64,000 nt of DNA, from contig CAVYXF010000005.1 of the NCBI GenBank assembly GCA_963772335.1, positions 682,001 to 746,000 of the forward strand. Reading direction: 5' to 3'. Of this stretch, positions 53,017 through 62,866 are shown in pieces (position 1 is the first letter of the stretch; each line of letters starts with the position of its first letter). A program made the translations under genes and the position numbers. The notes under the pieces are model-generated. The model did no database searches. It saw only the letters and a list, made by a program, of their open reading frames with translations, and was not told where the DNA came from. The DNA is from CAVYXF01 sp963772335 (GTDB lineage: Bacteria > Pseudomonadota > Alphaproteobacteria > Rhizobiales > Rhodomicrobiaceae).

Positions 53017-55885
53017 ATGCGTTGGCTGAAAATAATAATGCCGGACGCAGCGAGAGCGGCGGTCTCTGGAATAGGTTTGGTCGCGATTGCGGCGCTCTCC
53101 TCGAGTTCTTCAACAGCAATGGCGGCCGATCAGTCCGCGATACTACCAACTACAACCATAACAGTGAAAGAGACGAAATCCGATAAGCTTATTTTGTTAA
53201 ATGCGAAAGAAGCAACAGTGCCCACCCAAGATAAAACAAATAATGCGATCACAAAGATAGAGACAGTGTTCGGAATACCTTACACACAATCTCAGACTAG
53301 ACCTCCGTCATCCGCGAGCAGAAGCAGCGAAGCTGGTACCGCGCCGAGCACCGCTCCGAACGCGTCGGACAGGCAGTCCTTCTCGCACCTACCTCCTCAC
53401 GAAGAGGTTGCACCAGGCGAGATTGAGTGGTCGACAGGAAGTGCGGCAACAGCGAAGCGTTATAATGAAAACATCGACCTTGCTGTCCCGCTGCGAGATG
53501 GTCGCTTCTTTCTTGGAGACGTAACTGCGCATATCTACCCGAAAGGTGAGGTGGGCGTACGAAAGGAGCGTTTAATACAACTTCTTGAACCACTTCTTCG
53601 CCTTGATATCCTTGAAAAGATTAAGAACTTGCCGGAGAAGGATGGATTTTTGTCACTCGACGCTCTCAGAAAAGAGGGCTTCGGCCTCCAATATGCACTC
53701 TGCGAAGGTGGAAATGCTGGTTGCTCCCACAATAGAGCAACGGGCTACCTCGCATCTTAGTGTTAGTCGAGCACGCACGTTAATTCGCAGCGACAACGCA
53801 ATCGCGCCAGCTGACCTCGCCGGATACATAAACCTCCGCGGAGGAGTTAGCTACAAGAGCCAACCCCTTCTTAGAAAAGATGACGAGCAGACGAATTTCC
53901 AAATGGCGGCAGACGGTGCGCTGCGCTGGTCTGACTTCGTCTTAGAGAATGGGGCGAAAATGGGCGAAAATGGGATCACGAGGAGCGCCTCGCGCTTGGT
54001 TTATGATCTACCCAGCGACGCACTCCGTTTGCAGGCAGGAGACGTTATACCGTCAAGAACCGAACTGCAGGCCGCACCTACCCTATTAGGTTTTTCAATC
54101 GAAAAATCTTATCAAAAGTTGCAACCGGGCACTAGTATTCGCCCAACTGGGCGCCGGTCATTCCGAATTGAACGACCATCAACTGTTGATGTCGTCGTAA
54201 ATGGGAATGTTATAAAGCGTCTCGATTTACGACCAGGCGAGTATGAACTCAGTGATCTGCCGCTAACCGTTGGAGCGAACAATATCTCGTTAGCTATTAC
54301 TGATGATGTAGGAAACAAGCAAACGCTTGATTTTAGTGTTTTTTCAGGCCGGTCGCTTTTAGCGCCAGGTATATCTGAATGGGCGCTAAGTAGCGGTGTC
54401 GCGTCCGATTACGATGCCGAGAGTTCGCCAAATCTTCGAAATTTTTATAGCGATCGTAATTACGATTTTTCAAACCCATTTATTGTTGGCCTCTATCAAA
54501 GCGGTATTGAAAAGGATCTTACTGGAAGCGTCCACTTTGAAGCTAACCCCACCACATTGATGGGAGGTGCTGGCGCTGCCTTCCAAACTAGCTTTGGGTT
54601 TTGGGCCGTGGATGCAGCTGTCAGCCAATCGGCCGATGAAAGCCGTGGTTTCGCTTTGGGTGTCGGCTATGAGCTGATGAACGTGTTCGATGCTGACGGG
54701 ATCGCACGAAGCTTCCGCGTAGCCGCTGATTATCGGAGTAGCTTGTTCTCTCCGGCTAGCTCGCAAGACGTGACAAATACTGCTGCATTAACTACTTCGG
54801 GGTATTACGTGCAGCAACTGCCGCTGAAAACTACCGCAGCTATTTCCGGCACATATACTCTTGGGCGGGATGACTATGATGACCGATTTGGGATCGACTT
54901 ATCTTTAATGCGCAGCTTTGGCTCGACCGTTAGCGGCGGAATTGGCGTCGGCTACTTGGGAGCTTTTGGCCATACCGATGCCGACGAACCGAAAGATGCC
55001 TTTACCGCTGAGATTCGCTTTAACTATCGTATAAATAACAATGCCAAACTCGATGCCGGACAAGACTTCGCCGGCCGCTCCCATGTCGGCTACCGCTATC
55101 AAGAGGGCAGCGGCGTCGGCAGCTGGAACACCCAGCTTGATCTGGACCATACCGGCGCTCTCGGCCAGGGTGACGGCAAGGATTACGGCGTAAACGGCGC
55201 ATTTGGCTATATCGGCAACCGGGCAGAGCTGTCCGTCTCGCATCACACCGGCCTCGCCGGCCTCGACACAGACGAGCTCGATCAGCGCACGGCGCTGACA
55301 GCGGGCACCGCGCTCGCTTTCGCCGACGGCAGCTTTGCCATTGGCCGCCCGGTCTCCAACGGCTTTGCCATCGTCGCGCCTTACGATAACCTGCCCGACA
55401 GCGATGTCGTGATCGGCGCATCGCAGGAGGCGAACCGCGGCTCGTCCGGCATATTTGGCCCGGCGCTCGTGTCCGAGATGTCGGCCTACGCACCGGCGCG
55501 GGTGGATTACAGCGTCGATAATCTACCGGTCGGCTATGATCTCGGCGCCGGCACCTTCGACCTGTTGCCGGCCTATAAGAGCGGCTACCGGCTGACCATC
55601 GGCTCCGACTACACCGTTACCGCCTTTGGCACGGTCTTGGATGACAAGGGCGAGCCGATCGCGCTGCTCACCGGCACCGCGCAGGAAGAGGGTCGCACCG
55701 ACGGCCCGAAGGTCGAAATTTTCACCAATCGCACCGGACGCTTCGGCGCCCAGGGGCTGCGGCCGGGCCGATGGACCTTGGAGATGGCAACCGAGCCTAA
55801 GACCCGCTTCGTAATTGATATCCCCAAAGATGCCGTCGGCCTGGTCAAGCTCGACACGCTGCGCCCGGCGGAGCGCACTCAATGA
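53017..55885 (+). CDS. Outer-membrane usher of the pilus operon, frameshifted in this sequence
   Basis: Read as two frames, about 955 residues. Start ATG 53017 (nine bases after GGAG) rather than GTG 53011. A signal peptide, an unusual Ser/Pro-rich stretch, then the usher N-terminal domain (LAVPLRDGRFFLGDVTAHIY, FLSLDALRKEGFGLQYAL). The frame stops at 53760, but the next frame continues with KVEMLVAPTIEQRATSHLSV, the barrel and plug, and the C-terminal domains to 55885. Skipping one base near 53697-53702 joins them. The front is AT-rich; from about 55.05 kb the gene turns GC-rich. It secretes and assembles the pilus. Confidence 0.82.
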
Positions 55886-56796
55886 TCGGCGTAGTCCCCA
55901 GGTCCATCATCTTCGCCTGTGCGGCATTGATCGCCACCGGCACATCGTCGCGTCAGCTTTGGGCCAGCGCATGCCAGGGACGCATCGGGCCGGAAACCAG
56001 CATCAGCGGCAAGACCGCCTATGACCCCTTCAGCCCAACCGATCTGGTCGACGACTACCGTATCTCGATCAGCAACACCGGTGCGGAGCCCTGCGGCTTT
56101 GCGCTGCTATTCCGCGGCCGGACGGCGCGTCCCTCGCTCGGCAACACCCTCGCCTATGAGATTACCAGCGCAAACCTTTCACTGGTAACGAGCGCCGCCG
56201 CGAGCCTCGCGCCGCTCGCCCGCCTGAGCACGCCGCTCCCGCCATCCGCAACCGGAACACTCGAGTTTCAGCTCGTTATCCCCCGTGGACAATTCGCCCC
56301 GCCCGACATTTACCCCGACACCATTGACCTCGAGCTTTACGCACTCGACGCAAGCGGCCGGGCAAGCGGCGCCGCTCTACAGGTCGCCACATTGGCGATT
56401 AGCTATACCGCTCAGCGCATCCTAGCCGTCAACATCGCCGGCGCCGAGCAGACGACGCTGAGCTTCGGCACGCTGGCAGAAGGGCAGGAGCGGAGTGTGA
56501 CGATCCAGGCCCGCAGCAATCTGAGCTATCGGCTCGATGTCGCCTCCGACAATCGGGGCGCTCTCGTCTTGACGCCGAAATTGCCGGGCCGCGACTGGTC
56601 CGTGCCCTACAGTGTAACGCTAGCCGGGCAGCGCCTCGACCTTGCGGCCGCATCGAGCCTGCGCGGCCTGCCGCCGACCCGCCCCGAAGGCGATGCCAGT
56701 TTTCCCCTGACCGTCACCATCGGCGCGGTCGGCGAAAAGCGCGCCGGCCATTACCAGGATGTGATCACCATCGAGATCCAGCCGGCAGCGCTATAG
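55882..56796 (+). CDS. Two-domain SCPU protein, probable pilus tip adhesin
   Basis: 304 residues; its ATG overlaps the usher stop (ATGA). Signal peptide ending near LWASACQGRIGP. The second half is a clear SCPU domain: ILAVNIAGAEQTTLSFGTLA, VTIQARSNLSYRLDVASDNR and the closing HYQDVITIEIQP. The first half is a more divergent domain of the same sort. The gene order subunit-subunit-chaperone-usher-adhesin matches Csu-type operons, where the last gene is the tip adhesin (CsuE). GC-rich, unlike the front of the operon. Confidence 0.82.
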   Translation: MIGVVPRSIIFACAALIATGTSSRQLWASACQGRIGPETSISGKTAYDPFSPTDLVDDYRISISNTGAEPCGFALLFRGRTARPSLGNTLAYEITSANLSLVTSAAASLAPLARLSTPLPPSATGTLEFQLVIPRGQFAPPDIYPDTIDLELYALDASGRASGAALQVATLAISYTAQRILAVNIAGAEQTTLSFGTLAEGQERSVTIQARSNLSYRLDVASDNRGALVLTPKLPGRDWSVPYSVTLAGQRLDLAAASSLRGLPPTRPEGDASFPLTVTIGAVGEKRAGHYQDVITIEIQPAAL

Positions 56797-56825
56797 CGCG
56801 TGGCGCTCGCAGGCTTTCCCTCGCC

Positions 56826-57824
56826 TCATTCGCTCGAGCGATCCCTCCGCAGGCGGTCGAACAGCACGGCGATGATGATAAAGCTGCCGACAAATGTTCC
56901 CTGCCAAAAGGTGCTGATGCCGAGCAGGATGAGGCTATTGCGGATCACTTCGATGAGCGCCGCGCCAACCACCGCGCCGAACGCGGTGCCGGCGCCACCC
57001 GCCAGATTGGCGCCGCCAATGACCGCAGCCGCAATGACGTTCAGCTCCATACCCTGACCGAGATTGCTGGTGACGCCGCCAAGCCAGCCGATCTCGAGCA
57101 CGCCTGTAATGCCGGCCGTGAGCGCGGCGAACATATAGACCAAGATTTTCACCCGTTTGACCGGGACGCCGGTCAGAATCGCCGCATGCTCGTTGCCGCC
57201 GACCGCGAACAGGTGCCGGCCCCATTGCGACCAGCGGAACGCCAGTCCCGTCAGCGCCGCCAGAAAGACCAGCACATAGACCGGGTGCGGAATGCCGAAC
57301 GTCGATCCCCCGCCCAGAAACAAGAGCAGATCGTGGTCGGGGCCGAATTGGTAGACCATCTTATTGTTGGAGAGCACCATGGCGAGGCTGCGCGCCACCG
57401 ACAGCATGCCAAGCGTGACCACGAAGGGCGGCATGCCGATGATCGCGATCATGACACCATTGAACAGCCCAACCGCGAGCGAGGCACCGATCGCGAGAAA
57501 CAGCGCGACCCAGATCGAGTAGCCTGCGGACATCGTCATGCCCGTGATCATCGCCGAAAGCACAAGCACTGCTCCGACCGATAGGTCGATGCCGCCGGTT
57601 ATAATCACCGCCGTCATCCCCAGCGCAATGATGCCGACAAAGGCGAAATTGCGGGTGACGTTGAAGATATTCCTTTCGGTCGCGAAGCTGTCCGTCAACA
57701 AACTGAGGGCGAGACAAGCGGCGACCGCCGCCATGAACACCCAGAATGTCTGGCGGCTCAGCATCCAGCTGAGCACGCTCGAATGCACCCGCCTGTTGAT
57801 CGTTTCCTCAAGAGTTATCGCCAT
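56826..57824 (-). CDS. Sugar ABC transporter permease (RbsC/FrcC type)
   Basis: 332 residues, eight to ten membrane helices. Family strips ALGMTAVIITGGIDLSVGAV and GGVTSNLGQGMELNVIAAAV, IGGANLAGGAGTAFGAVVGA are intact. Imports a monosaccharide-like substrate. It follows the ATPase gene on the same strand (32 bases) and ends 29 bases from the convergent pilus operon. Confidence 0.93.
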   Translation of the reverse strand: MAITLEETINRRVHSSVLSWMLSRQTFWVFMAAVAACLALSLLTDSFATERNIFNVTRNFAFVGIIALGMTAVIITGGIDLSVGAVLVLSAMITGMTMSAGYSIWVALFLAIGASLAVGLFNGVMIAIIGMPPFVVTLGMLSVARSLAMVLSNNKMVYQFGPDHDLLLFLGGGSTFGIPHPVYVLVFLAALTGLAFRWSQWGRHLFAVGGNEHAAILTGVPVKRVKILVYMFAALTAGITGVLEIGWLGGVTSNLGQGMELNVIAAAVIGGANLAGGAGTAFGAVVGAALIEVIRNSLILLGISTFWQGTFVGSFIIIAVLFDRLRRDRSSE

Positions 57825-57856
57825 TCGGCTCGCCCTTTATGCTTTGCGGGTGAAGT

Positions 57857-58597
57857 TTAAGCGGACGGGATCGCGCCGGTGATAAGGCCGATCACCTCTT
57901 CCTGGGAACTCTGCGCCGTCGGCTTGTCGGCAACCTTTGATCCGCGCCGCAGCACCACGACCCGGTCGGCGACCGCAAACACGTCCGGCATGCGGTGACT
58001 GATGAGCACGATCGCGATGCCATGATCGCGAAGCCGGCGAATGAGGTTGAGCACCTCCTCAACCTGACGCACGCTGATGGCCGCCGTCGGCTCGTCCATC
58101 AGCACGATCTTGGCCTCCGACAGCCGCGTGCGGGCGATGGCCACGGCTTGGCGCTGGCCGCCGGACATGCGCCGCACCACATCGCGCGGGCGGGTTTCGG
58201 ACTTCAGCTCGGCGAATAGCTGGCCGGAGCGCTGATACATCGTGCCGTAGTCGAGCACGCGAAACGGGCCGATGCGCTTCATCAGCTCCCGTCCAAGATA
58301 GACATTCGCGGCGGCGGTGAGATTGTCGCAAAGCGCCAGCTCCTGATAGACGATCTCAATGCCGTGCGCCCGGGCATCGGCCGGTCCGTGCAAAACGATC
58401 TGCTGACCGGCGATGCGGATCGTGCCTTTGCTTGGCGGGTAGTTTCCGGCGACGATCTTGACCAAGGTAGACTTGCCCGCCCCATTGTCGCCCATGAGCC
58501 CGACGACTTCGCCGGGCTCGATCGTGAGAGAGACATCGTTCAACGCCTGAATGGCGCCGAAGCTCTTTGAAATTCCGTGCAATTCCAGCACAGCCAT
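57857..58597 (-). CDS. Sugar ABC transporter ATP-binding protein (single-domain, FrcA type)
   Basis: 246 residues with one ATPase domain, as in FrcA, not the duplicated RbsA. Walker A GDNGAGKSTL, signature MSGGQRQAVAIART, Walker B IVLMDEPTAAI and the switch ISHRMPD. First gene of the leftward unit, with the permease after it; the binding protein is encoded divergently, 190 bases away. Confidence 0.93.
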   Translation of the reverse strand: MAVLELHGISKSFGAIQALNDVSLTIEPGEVVGLMGDNGAGKSTLVKIVAGNYPPSKGTIRIAGQQIVLHGPADARAHGIEIVYQELALCDNLTAAANVYLGRELMKRIGPFRVLDYGTMYQRSGQLFAELKSETRPRDVVRRMSGGQRQAVAIARTRLSEAKIVLMDEPTAAISVRQVEEVLNLIRRLRDHGIAIVLISHRMPDVFAVADRVVVLRRGSKVADKPTAQSSQEEVIGLITGAIPSA

Positions 58598-58787
58598 TGC
58601 CCTGTGCTCTCCTCCCTTTACGGCTTCTATCTATTCGTATTACTTTTTCCTACCGCAGCCTATTAGCAGGTGGCTCCACTCGTCAATGCAGTGCGTATCG
58701 TAAGCGATTTTCGGGGCAGGGGCATATCTGTGACCGGCGCGCGGAAACCAGAACAGACGAAAACAGCAACCGAGTAGGGAGGAATGC

Positions 58788-59783
58788 ATGAAGAGAACAG
58801 CCGCAGCGATATTTGCCGCCGCGACATTCGTCGCTCTGTCCGGCATGGGTGCTATTGCGCAGGACAAGCAGACGCTCGCGATCGTGGTCAAAGGCCTCGA
58901 CAATCCATTTTTCGAGCAGATCAATCTCGGCTGCCAGAAATGGCAGAAGGAGAACGCAAGTTCCAAATATCAGTGTCTCTATACCGGCCCCGCATCGAGC
59001 GCCGATGAAGCCGGAGAGGTGCAGATCGTCGACGACCTGTTGACGAAGGGGGTTGCCGCCATTGCCATTTCGCCCTCGAACGCGCCGGCGATGGCCAACC
59101 TCATCAAGAAGCGCGCACCGAAGATCCCGGTGATGACCATTGACGCCGATTTCCTGAAAGAGGATTCGGCTCTGCGTAAGACCTATCTCGGCACCGACAA
59201 TTACGAGATGGGCGTCAAAATGGCCCAGTATGCGATGAAGCTGAAGCCCAAGGGCGGAACGGTCTGCCTGCAGCTCGGCAACGCCTCTGCCGATAATATC
59301 AACCGCCGTGCCGCCGGATTCCGCGACACCATCGCCGGCAAGAAGGGAACGGACAAGCTTACCGGACAGAACGGTTGGAAAGAAATCGCGGGCTGCCCGG
59401 TCTTCACCAATGATCAGGCGGATCTGGCCAATCAGCAGATGGCCGACACCTTCACCGCCAATCCCAAGCTTGACGCCTTCATCCTGCTCGGCGGCTGGGC
59501 CCAGTTCGCGCCCCAGGCTTACGCGCAGGTGACTGATCAGGTCATGAACAGGCTCAAATCCAAGGACCTCATCATCATCGCCGGCGACACGCTGCCGCCG
59601 CAGATGCAGGCGCTGAAGGAAGGCCGCAGCCACGCCCAGATCGGCCAGCGCCCGTTTGAGATGGGCTACAAGGCACCGAGCGTGATGATCGACATGATCG
59701 AGGGCAAGAAGGTCGCGGACCCGCTCTATACCGGCCTCGATGAATGCACACAGGAAAACGCTGACAGCTGCGTCGCCAAGTAG
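58788..59783 (+). CDS. Sugar ABC transporter substrate-binding protein (periplasmic-binding protein type 1)
   Basis: 331 residues; ATG preceded by GGGAGGA. Signal peptide AAIFAAATFVALSGMGAIAQ. Type 1 periplasmic-binding fold: TLAIVVKGLDNPFFEQINLG, AIAISPSNAPAMANLIKKRA, VMTIDADF, YLGTDNYEMGVKMA and GDTLPPQMQALKEGRSHAQI. It should feed the permease and ATPase encoded on the other strand. The substrate is probably a sugar or polyol, not determinable here. Closed by a terminator. Confidence 0.92.
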   Translation: MKRTAAAIFAAATFVALSGMGAIAQDKQTLAIVVKGLDNPFFEQINLGCQKWQKENASSKYQCLYTGPASSADEAGEVQIVDDLLTKGVAAIAISPSNAPAMANLIKKRAPKIPVMTIDADFLKEDSALRKTYLGTDNYEMGVKMAQYAMKLKPKGGTVCLQLGNASADNINRRAAGFRDTIAGKKGTDKLTGQNGWKEIAGCPVFTNDQADLANQQMADTFTANPKLDAFILLGGWAQFAPQAYAQVTDQVMNRLKSKDLIIIAGDTLPPQMQALKEGRSHAQIGQRPFEMGYKAPSVMIDMIEGKKVADPLYTGLDECTQENADSCVAK

Positions 59784-59807
59784 CTGCGAGCGAAACTGCA
59801 CTTTCAG

Positions 59808-59837
59808 GAGCGGGCACCGGCAATGCCCGCTCTTTTT
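59808..59837 (+). terminator. Rho-independent terminator after the binding-protein gene
   Basis: GAGCGGGCA, loop CCGGCAA, TGCCCGCTC, TTTTT. Perfect 9-bp stem 25 bases after the stop codon. Confidence 0.93.
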
Positions 59838-60016
59838 GTGGCCGCTCCTCCTAGCGCCGAACAACTTTAGACTGTGCCGTCCACAATTCCACAACGCTGT
59901 GGAAGGCGGCGCACAAGCCAGCAGCGGGGCTGGAGATTCTGACATAGAGTATGGCGCAAAACCGATGGCGGTGGGATGCGCCTGCTTGCGGCAAGACAGC
60001 TATGTCGAGGAAGCCG

Positions 60017-60460
60017 ATGACCAATGTCACCCTGGCTCAGGCCAGCACCATTGTGGATGCCGCGCTGGAAAAAGGCGCCGAGCTCGGCCTGGCGCCGCTC
60101 ACCGTCGCGGTGCTCGACAGTGGCGGTCATCTGGTTGCGTTCAAGCGCGAGGACAAATCCGGGATCCTGCGTGCCGACATCGCCATCGGCAAGGCCTGGG
60201 GCGCGCTCGGTATGGGCTTCGGCAGCCGCGAGATCGCCAATCGCGCAGCGAAGATGCCGGTATTCTTCACCGCGTTGGCGTCGGTGAGCCAGGGCCGCTT
60301 CGTGCCGGTTCCGGGCGGTGTGCTGATCCTCGACCGCAGTCTTGGCATCATTGGCGCGGTTGGCATTTCCGGCGACACTTCGGACCATGACGAGTCCTGT
60401 GCGCTGGCCGGTATCGAGGCGGCCGGCCTTGTTGGCCAGCCGGGCGCACCCAGCGAATAA
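60017..60460 (+). CDS. GlcG/HbpS family protein
   Basis: 147 residues from ATG at 60017 (MTNVTLAQA), chosen for GAGGA six bases upstream; the frame is open earlier. The family strip LTVAVLDSGGHLVAFKRED, the helix LRADIAIGKAWGAL, and the closing PVPGGVLILDRSLGIIGAVG / ISGDTSDHDESCALAGIEAA are present. HbpS homologues bind haem or cobalamin; others of this fold sit in glycolate or propanediol operons. Role here unknown. No signal peptide, so cytoplasmic. Confidence 0.88.
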   Translation: MTNVTLAQASTIVDAALEKGAELGLAPLTVAVLDSGGHLVAFKREDKSGILRADIAIGKAWGALGMGFGSREIANRAAKMPVFFTALASVSQGRFVPVPGGVLILDRSLGIIGAVGISGDTSDHDESCALAGIEAAGLVGQPGAPSE

Positions 60461-60647
60461 GCCGGCATCTCTCTCTCTCACGCGACGCCTTGCCAATGAA
60501 CCCTAGACTTGGCCGGGAACTGTTGGCATTGCAACTTCGCTATAAGCAGATACAAAATCGAGGCGTGGCTTTCTCACGGATGGACGAGCATGGCGCAGAG
60601 TCGCCGGACTTGAACACCAAAAAGGCATGCGATTGGGAGGAAATGGA

Positions 60648-61619
60648 ATGATTTCTACACTTGCTCGGAGTCTTGGCGCGCTCGCAATCGGCGCCGCTAT
60701 TGCAGCGTCAGCCGCGCCCGCGATCGCGGAGCCTATGGACGAGCTCACGCTCGTCGCGCCCGCAGCACCGGGCGGCGGCTGGGACGGCACGGCGCGCGCC
60801 ATGTCCGAAGTGCTGCAGGAAACGTCTCTCGCCAAATCAGCGAAGGTCGAGAATGTCCCGGGTGCAGGCGGCACAGTGGGCCTCGCACAGTTCATTAAGA
60901 AGAGCGGTGACGCCAAGACGGTGCTGGTATCGGGTCTAGTCATGGTCGGGGCGGTGCTGACCAACAAATCCCCCGTCGCCCTCGACCAGGTCACCCCGCT
61001 TGCGCGCCTGACCTCGGAATGGGAAGCGATCGCCGTTCCCGCCAATTCCGATATCAAATCGATGGCGGATCTGATCAAGAAGCTGAAGGAAGACCCCTCC
61101 AAAGTGACCTGGGGCGGGGGCTCAGCAGGTGGTACGGATCACATCACCGCGGCGCTGTTCGCCAAGGCGGTCGGTGTCGATCCCTCCAAGATCAACTATA
61201 TCGCTCATTCCGGCGGCGGCGAGGCCATGGCGTCCATCGTTGGCGGCCATGTGACGCTCGGCATTAGCAGCGTTTCGGAGCTCGAGCCGCAGGTGAAGGC
61301 CGGCAAGCTGCGCTGGATCGGGATCTCCAGCGATGCGCGCATGGAAGGCGTCGATGCGCCGACCTTCAAGGAAGGTGGTGTAGACCTGGTGCTCGGTAAC
61401 TGGCGCGGCGTCATGGGTACGCCTGACCTTGCCGAGGCGGACAAGCAGAAGCTCGTCGCGCTGTTCGATGCGATGGTGAAGACCGATGCCTGGAAGAAGA
61501 AGCTTGTCGAGAAGGACTGGCTCGACAACTACCTTTCCGGGCAAGCCTTTGCGGACTATCTCAAGTCAGAGAATGTCCGCGTGAAGGAAATCCTGAAATC
61601 CGTCGGCTTGGTAAAATAG
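60648..61619 (+). CDS. Tripartite tricarboxylate transporter substrate-binding protein (TctC/Bug type), orphan
   Basis: 323 residues from ATG at 60648 with GGGAGG upstream. Signal peptide LGALAIGAAIAASAAPAIAE. TctC/Bug fold: TLVAPAAPGGGWDGTARAMS (the typical PxxPGGxxD loop), NVPGAGGTVGLAQFIKKSGD, GGGSAGGTDHI and the carboxylate-binding IAHSGGGEAMASIVGG. Binds a small carboxylate or similar compound. No tctA or tctB membrane genes lie beside it, as is common for expanded Bug families. Confidence 0.92.
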   Translation: MISTLARSLGALAIGAAIAASAAPAIAEPMDELTLVAPAAPGGGWDGTARAMSEVLQETSLAKSAKVENVPGAGGTVGLAQFIKKSGDAKTVLVSGLVMVGAVLTNKSPVALDQVTPLARLTSEWEAIAVPANSDIKSMADLIKKLKEDPSKVTWGGGSAGGTDHITAALFAKAVGVDPSKINYIAHSGGGEAMASIVGGHVTLGISSVSELEPQVKAGKLRWIGISSDARMEGVDAPTFKEGGVDLVLGNWRGVMGTPDLAEADKQKLVALFDAMVKTDAWKKKLVEKDWLDNYLSGQAFADYLKSENVRVKEILKSVGLVK

Positions 61620-61765
61620 CGTGAGCGAAACAAGGGCGCGCGGCTTTCGCCCGTGCCCTTCTCCGCTGACTTTAATGATATCGAGGCGAACCTTCGCCCG
61701 ATGTCCTCGTTTGCAGCAGGGACGGTTTTCCGAAAGTGATCGGAAAGCCATGGCAGGAGACCCCC

Positions 61766-62194
61766 ATGCGCAAAGTGCTGGTTGCCCTAGATGGTTCGGA
61801 AAATGCCTTCCGGGCGCTCGACTACGCCGCTTCATTGGCCCGGGACGGCGTGCCGATTGCGATTAATGTCCTCTATGTCTACGAGGACATCTCCTATGGG
61901 GACCGATCGCACGCTTTCCATTCCAACGAAGCGCTGGAGCAACGTGAGCGCAAGCGCGGCGAAGCGATTCTGAAGACTGCAGCGGAGCGGGCTGCATCGT
62001 CCGGCGCACAGATCATCCCGGAGCTGGCGATGGGCGACATTGCCGATACCATCGTGGGCCGTGCCGCTGCGCTTGGCTGCGACTGCATCGTCATGGGCAT
62101 GAAGGGCTACAGCCTGCTCGCCGAAATCCTCCTCGGCTCCACCACCAGGACCGTGTTGCAAACCACCAAGCTGCCGGTCACATTGGTGAAGTAG
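61766..62194 (+). CDS. Universal stress protein A family protein
   Basis: 142 residues from ATG at 61766 (MRKVLVALDGS); a longer frame from 61736 is less likely. One UspA domain with the ATP-binding motif G-x2-G-x9-G-S/T intact in GMKGYSLLAEILLGSTTRTV. Cytoplasmic; role in stress survival is inferred from the family. Convergent with the Smr gene five bases away. Confidence 0.93.
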   Translation: MRKVLVALDGSENAFRALDYAASLARDGVPIAINVLYVYEDISYGDRSHAFHSNEALEQRERKRGEAILKTAAERAASSGAQIIPELAMGDIADTIVGRAAALGCDCIVMGMKGYSLLAEILLGSTTRTVLQTTKLPVTLVK

Positions 62195-62199
62195 GACGT

Positions 62200-62829
62200 C
62201 TATCGCGTGCCGGCTTTGCGCAGCCTGACGTAGAGTGCACCCTCGCCGCCATGGCGGATATGCGAGGCGGTGTAACTGACGACGATCGCGCGCAGGTCGG
62301 GCTCGCCCAGCCACTGCGGCACTAAGCGGCGGAGCACACCGCGTTCTTCGCCAAAAAAATCGCGCTGCCGCTCGGTGCTGGTGCCCTTGCCAGTAATGAT
62401 CAGCACATGGCGATGGCCGCGCACCGACGCATTGAGCAGGAAAGATCGCAGCGCCGCATGCGCCTCGCGCTGGCGAAATCCATGCAAATCCAGCCGGCCG
62501 TCGATCAGATCGGGATTCCGCCCGAGCCGGCGACGCTCCTTCTCGTCGTAAGTCGCGACCGGCGGCGGCTGGGGCTGCCGTGTTTTCTGAGCGGAGGGAG
62601 GAGCAGGCGGATTGGCGGGTCGGGAGGGGATGGAAAGCTTCTCTGCGCTTGCCGGGGCGGGCGGTGGGCCGGATTTGCCCTCAGCAGCGGGCCCCGGCTC
62701 CGGGTGAGCGTGAGCCTTTCTGCCACGCCCGCGACGCCTCAGCGCATGCGCATCGCGCATGGTGAAGGCCCAGAGCTCCGCCTCGTCGGCCGTCAGGGCG
62801 CGTTTGCGTATTGCCAGTTTTCCGTCCAT
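62200..62829 (-). CDS. Smr-domain protein (Smr/MutS2-type endonuclease domain)
   Basis: 209 residues. N-terminal basic part, then a Pro/Ala-rich linker (about residues 40-90), then the Smr domain with LDLHGFRQREAHAALRSFLL, the LIITGKG strip and the SYTASHIRHGGEGALYVRLR end. Smr domains nick or cleave branched DNA or RNA. Thirty-seven bases after mltA on the same strand; this pair is common in Hyphomicrobiales. Confidence 0.9.
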   Translation of the reverse strand: MDGKLAIRKRALTADEAELWAFTMRDAHALRRRGRGRKAHAHPEPGPAAEGKSGPPPAPASAEKLSIPSRPANPPAPPSAQKTRQPQPPPVATYDEKERRRLGRNPDLIDGRLDLHGFRQREAHAALRSFLLNASVRGHRHVLIITGKGTSTERQRDFFGEERGVLRRLVPQWLGEPDLRAIVVSYTASHIRHGGEGALYVRLRKAGTR

Positions 62830-62866
62830 CTGAATCTGCAGCGGCCTGGGTCATGTCCACTTGCCT

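Noticed and set aside
61620..61765. Imperfect inverted repeat AAGGGC...GCCCTT after the TctC-type gene as a terminator
   Set aside because: The stem is interrupted and no T-run follows, so it is not convincing.
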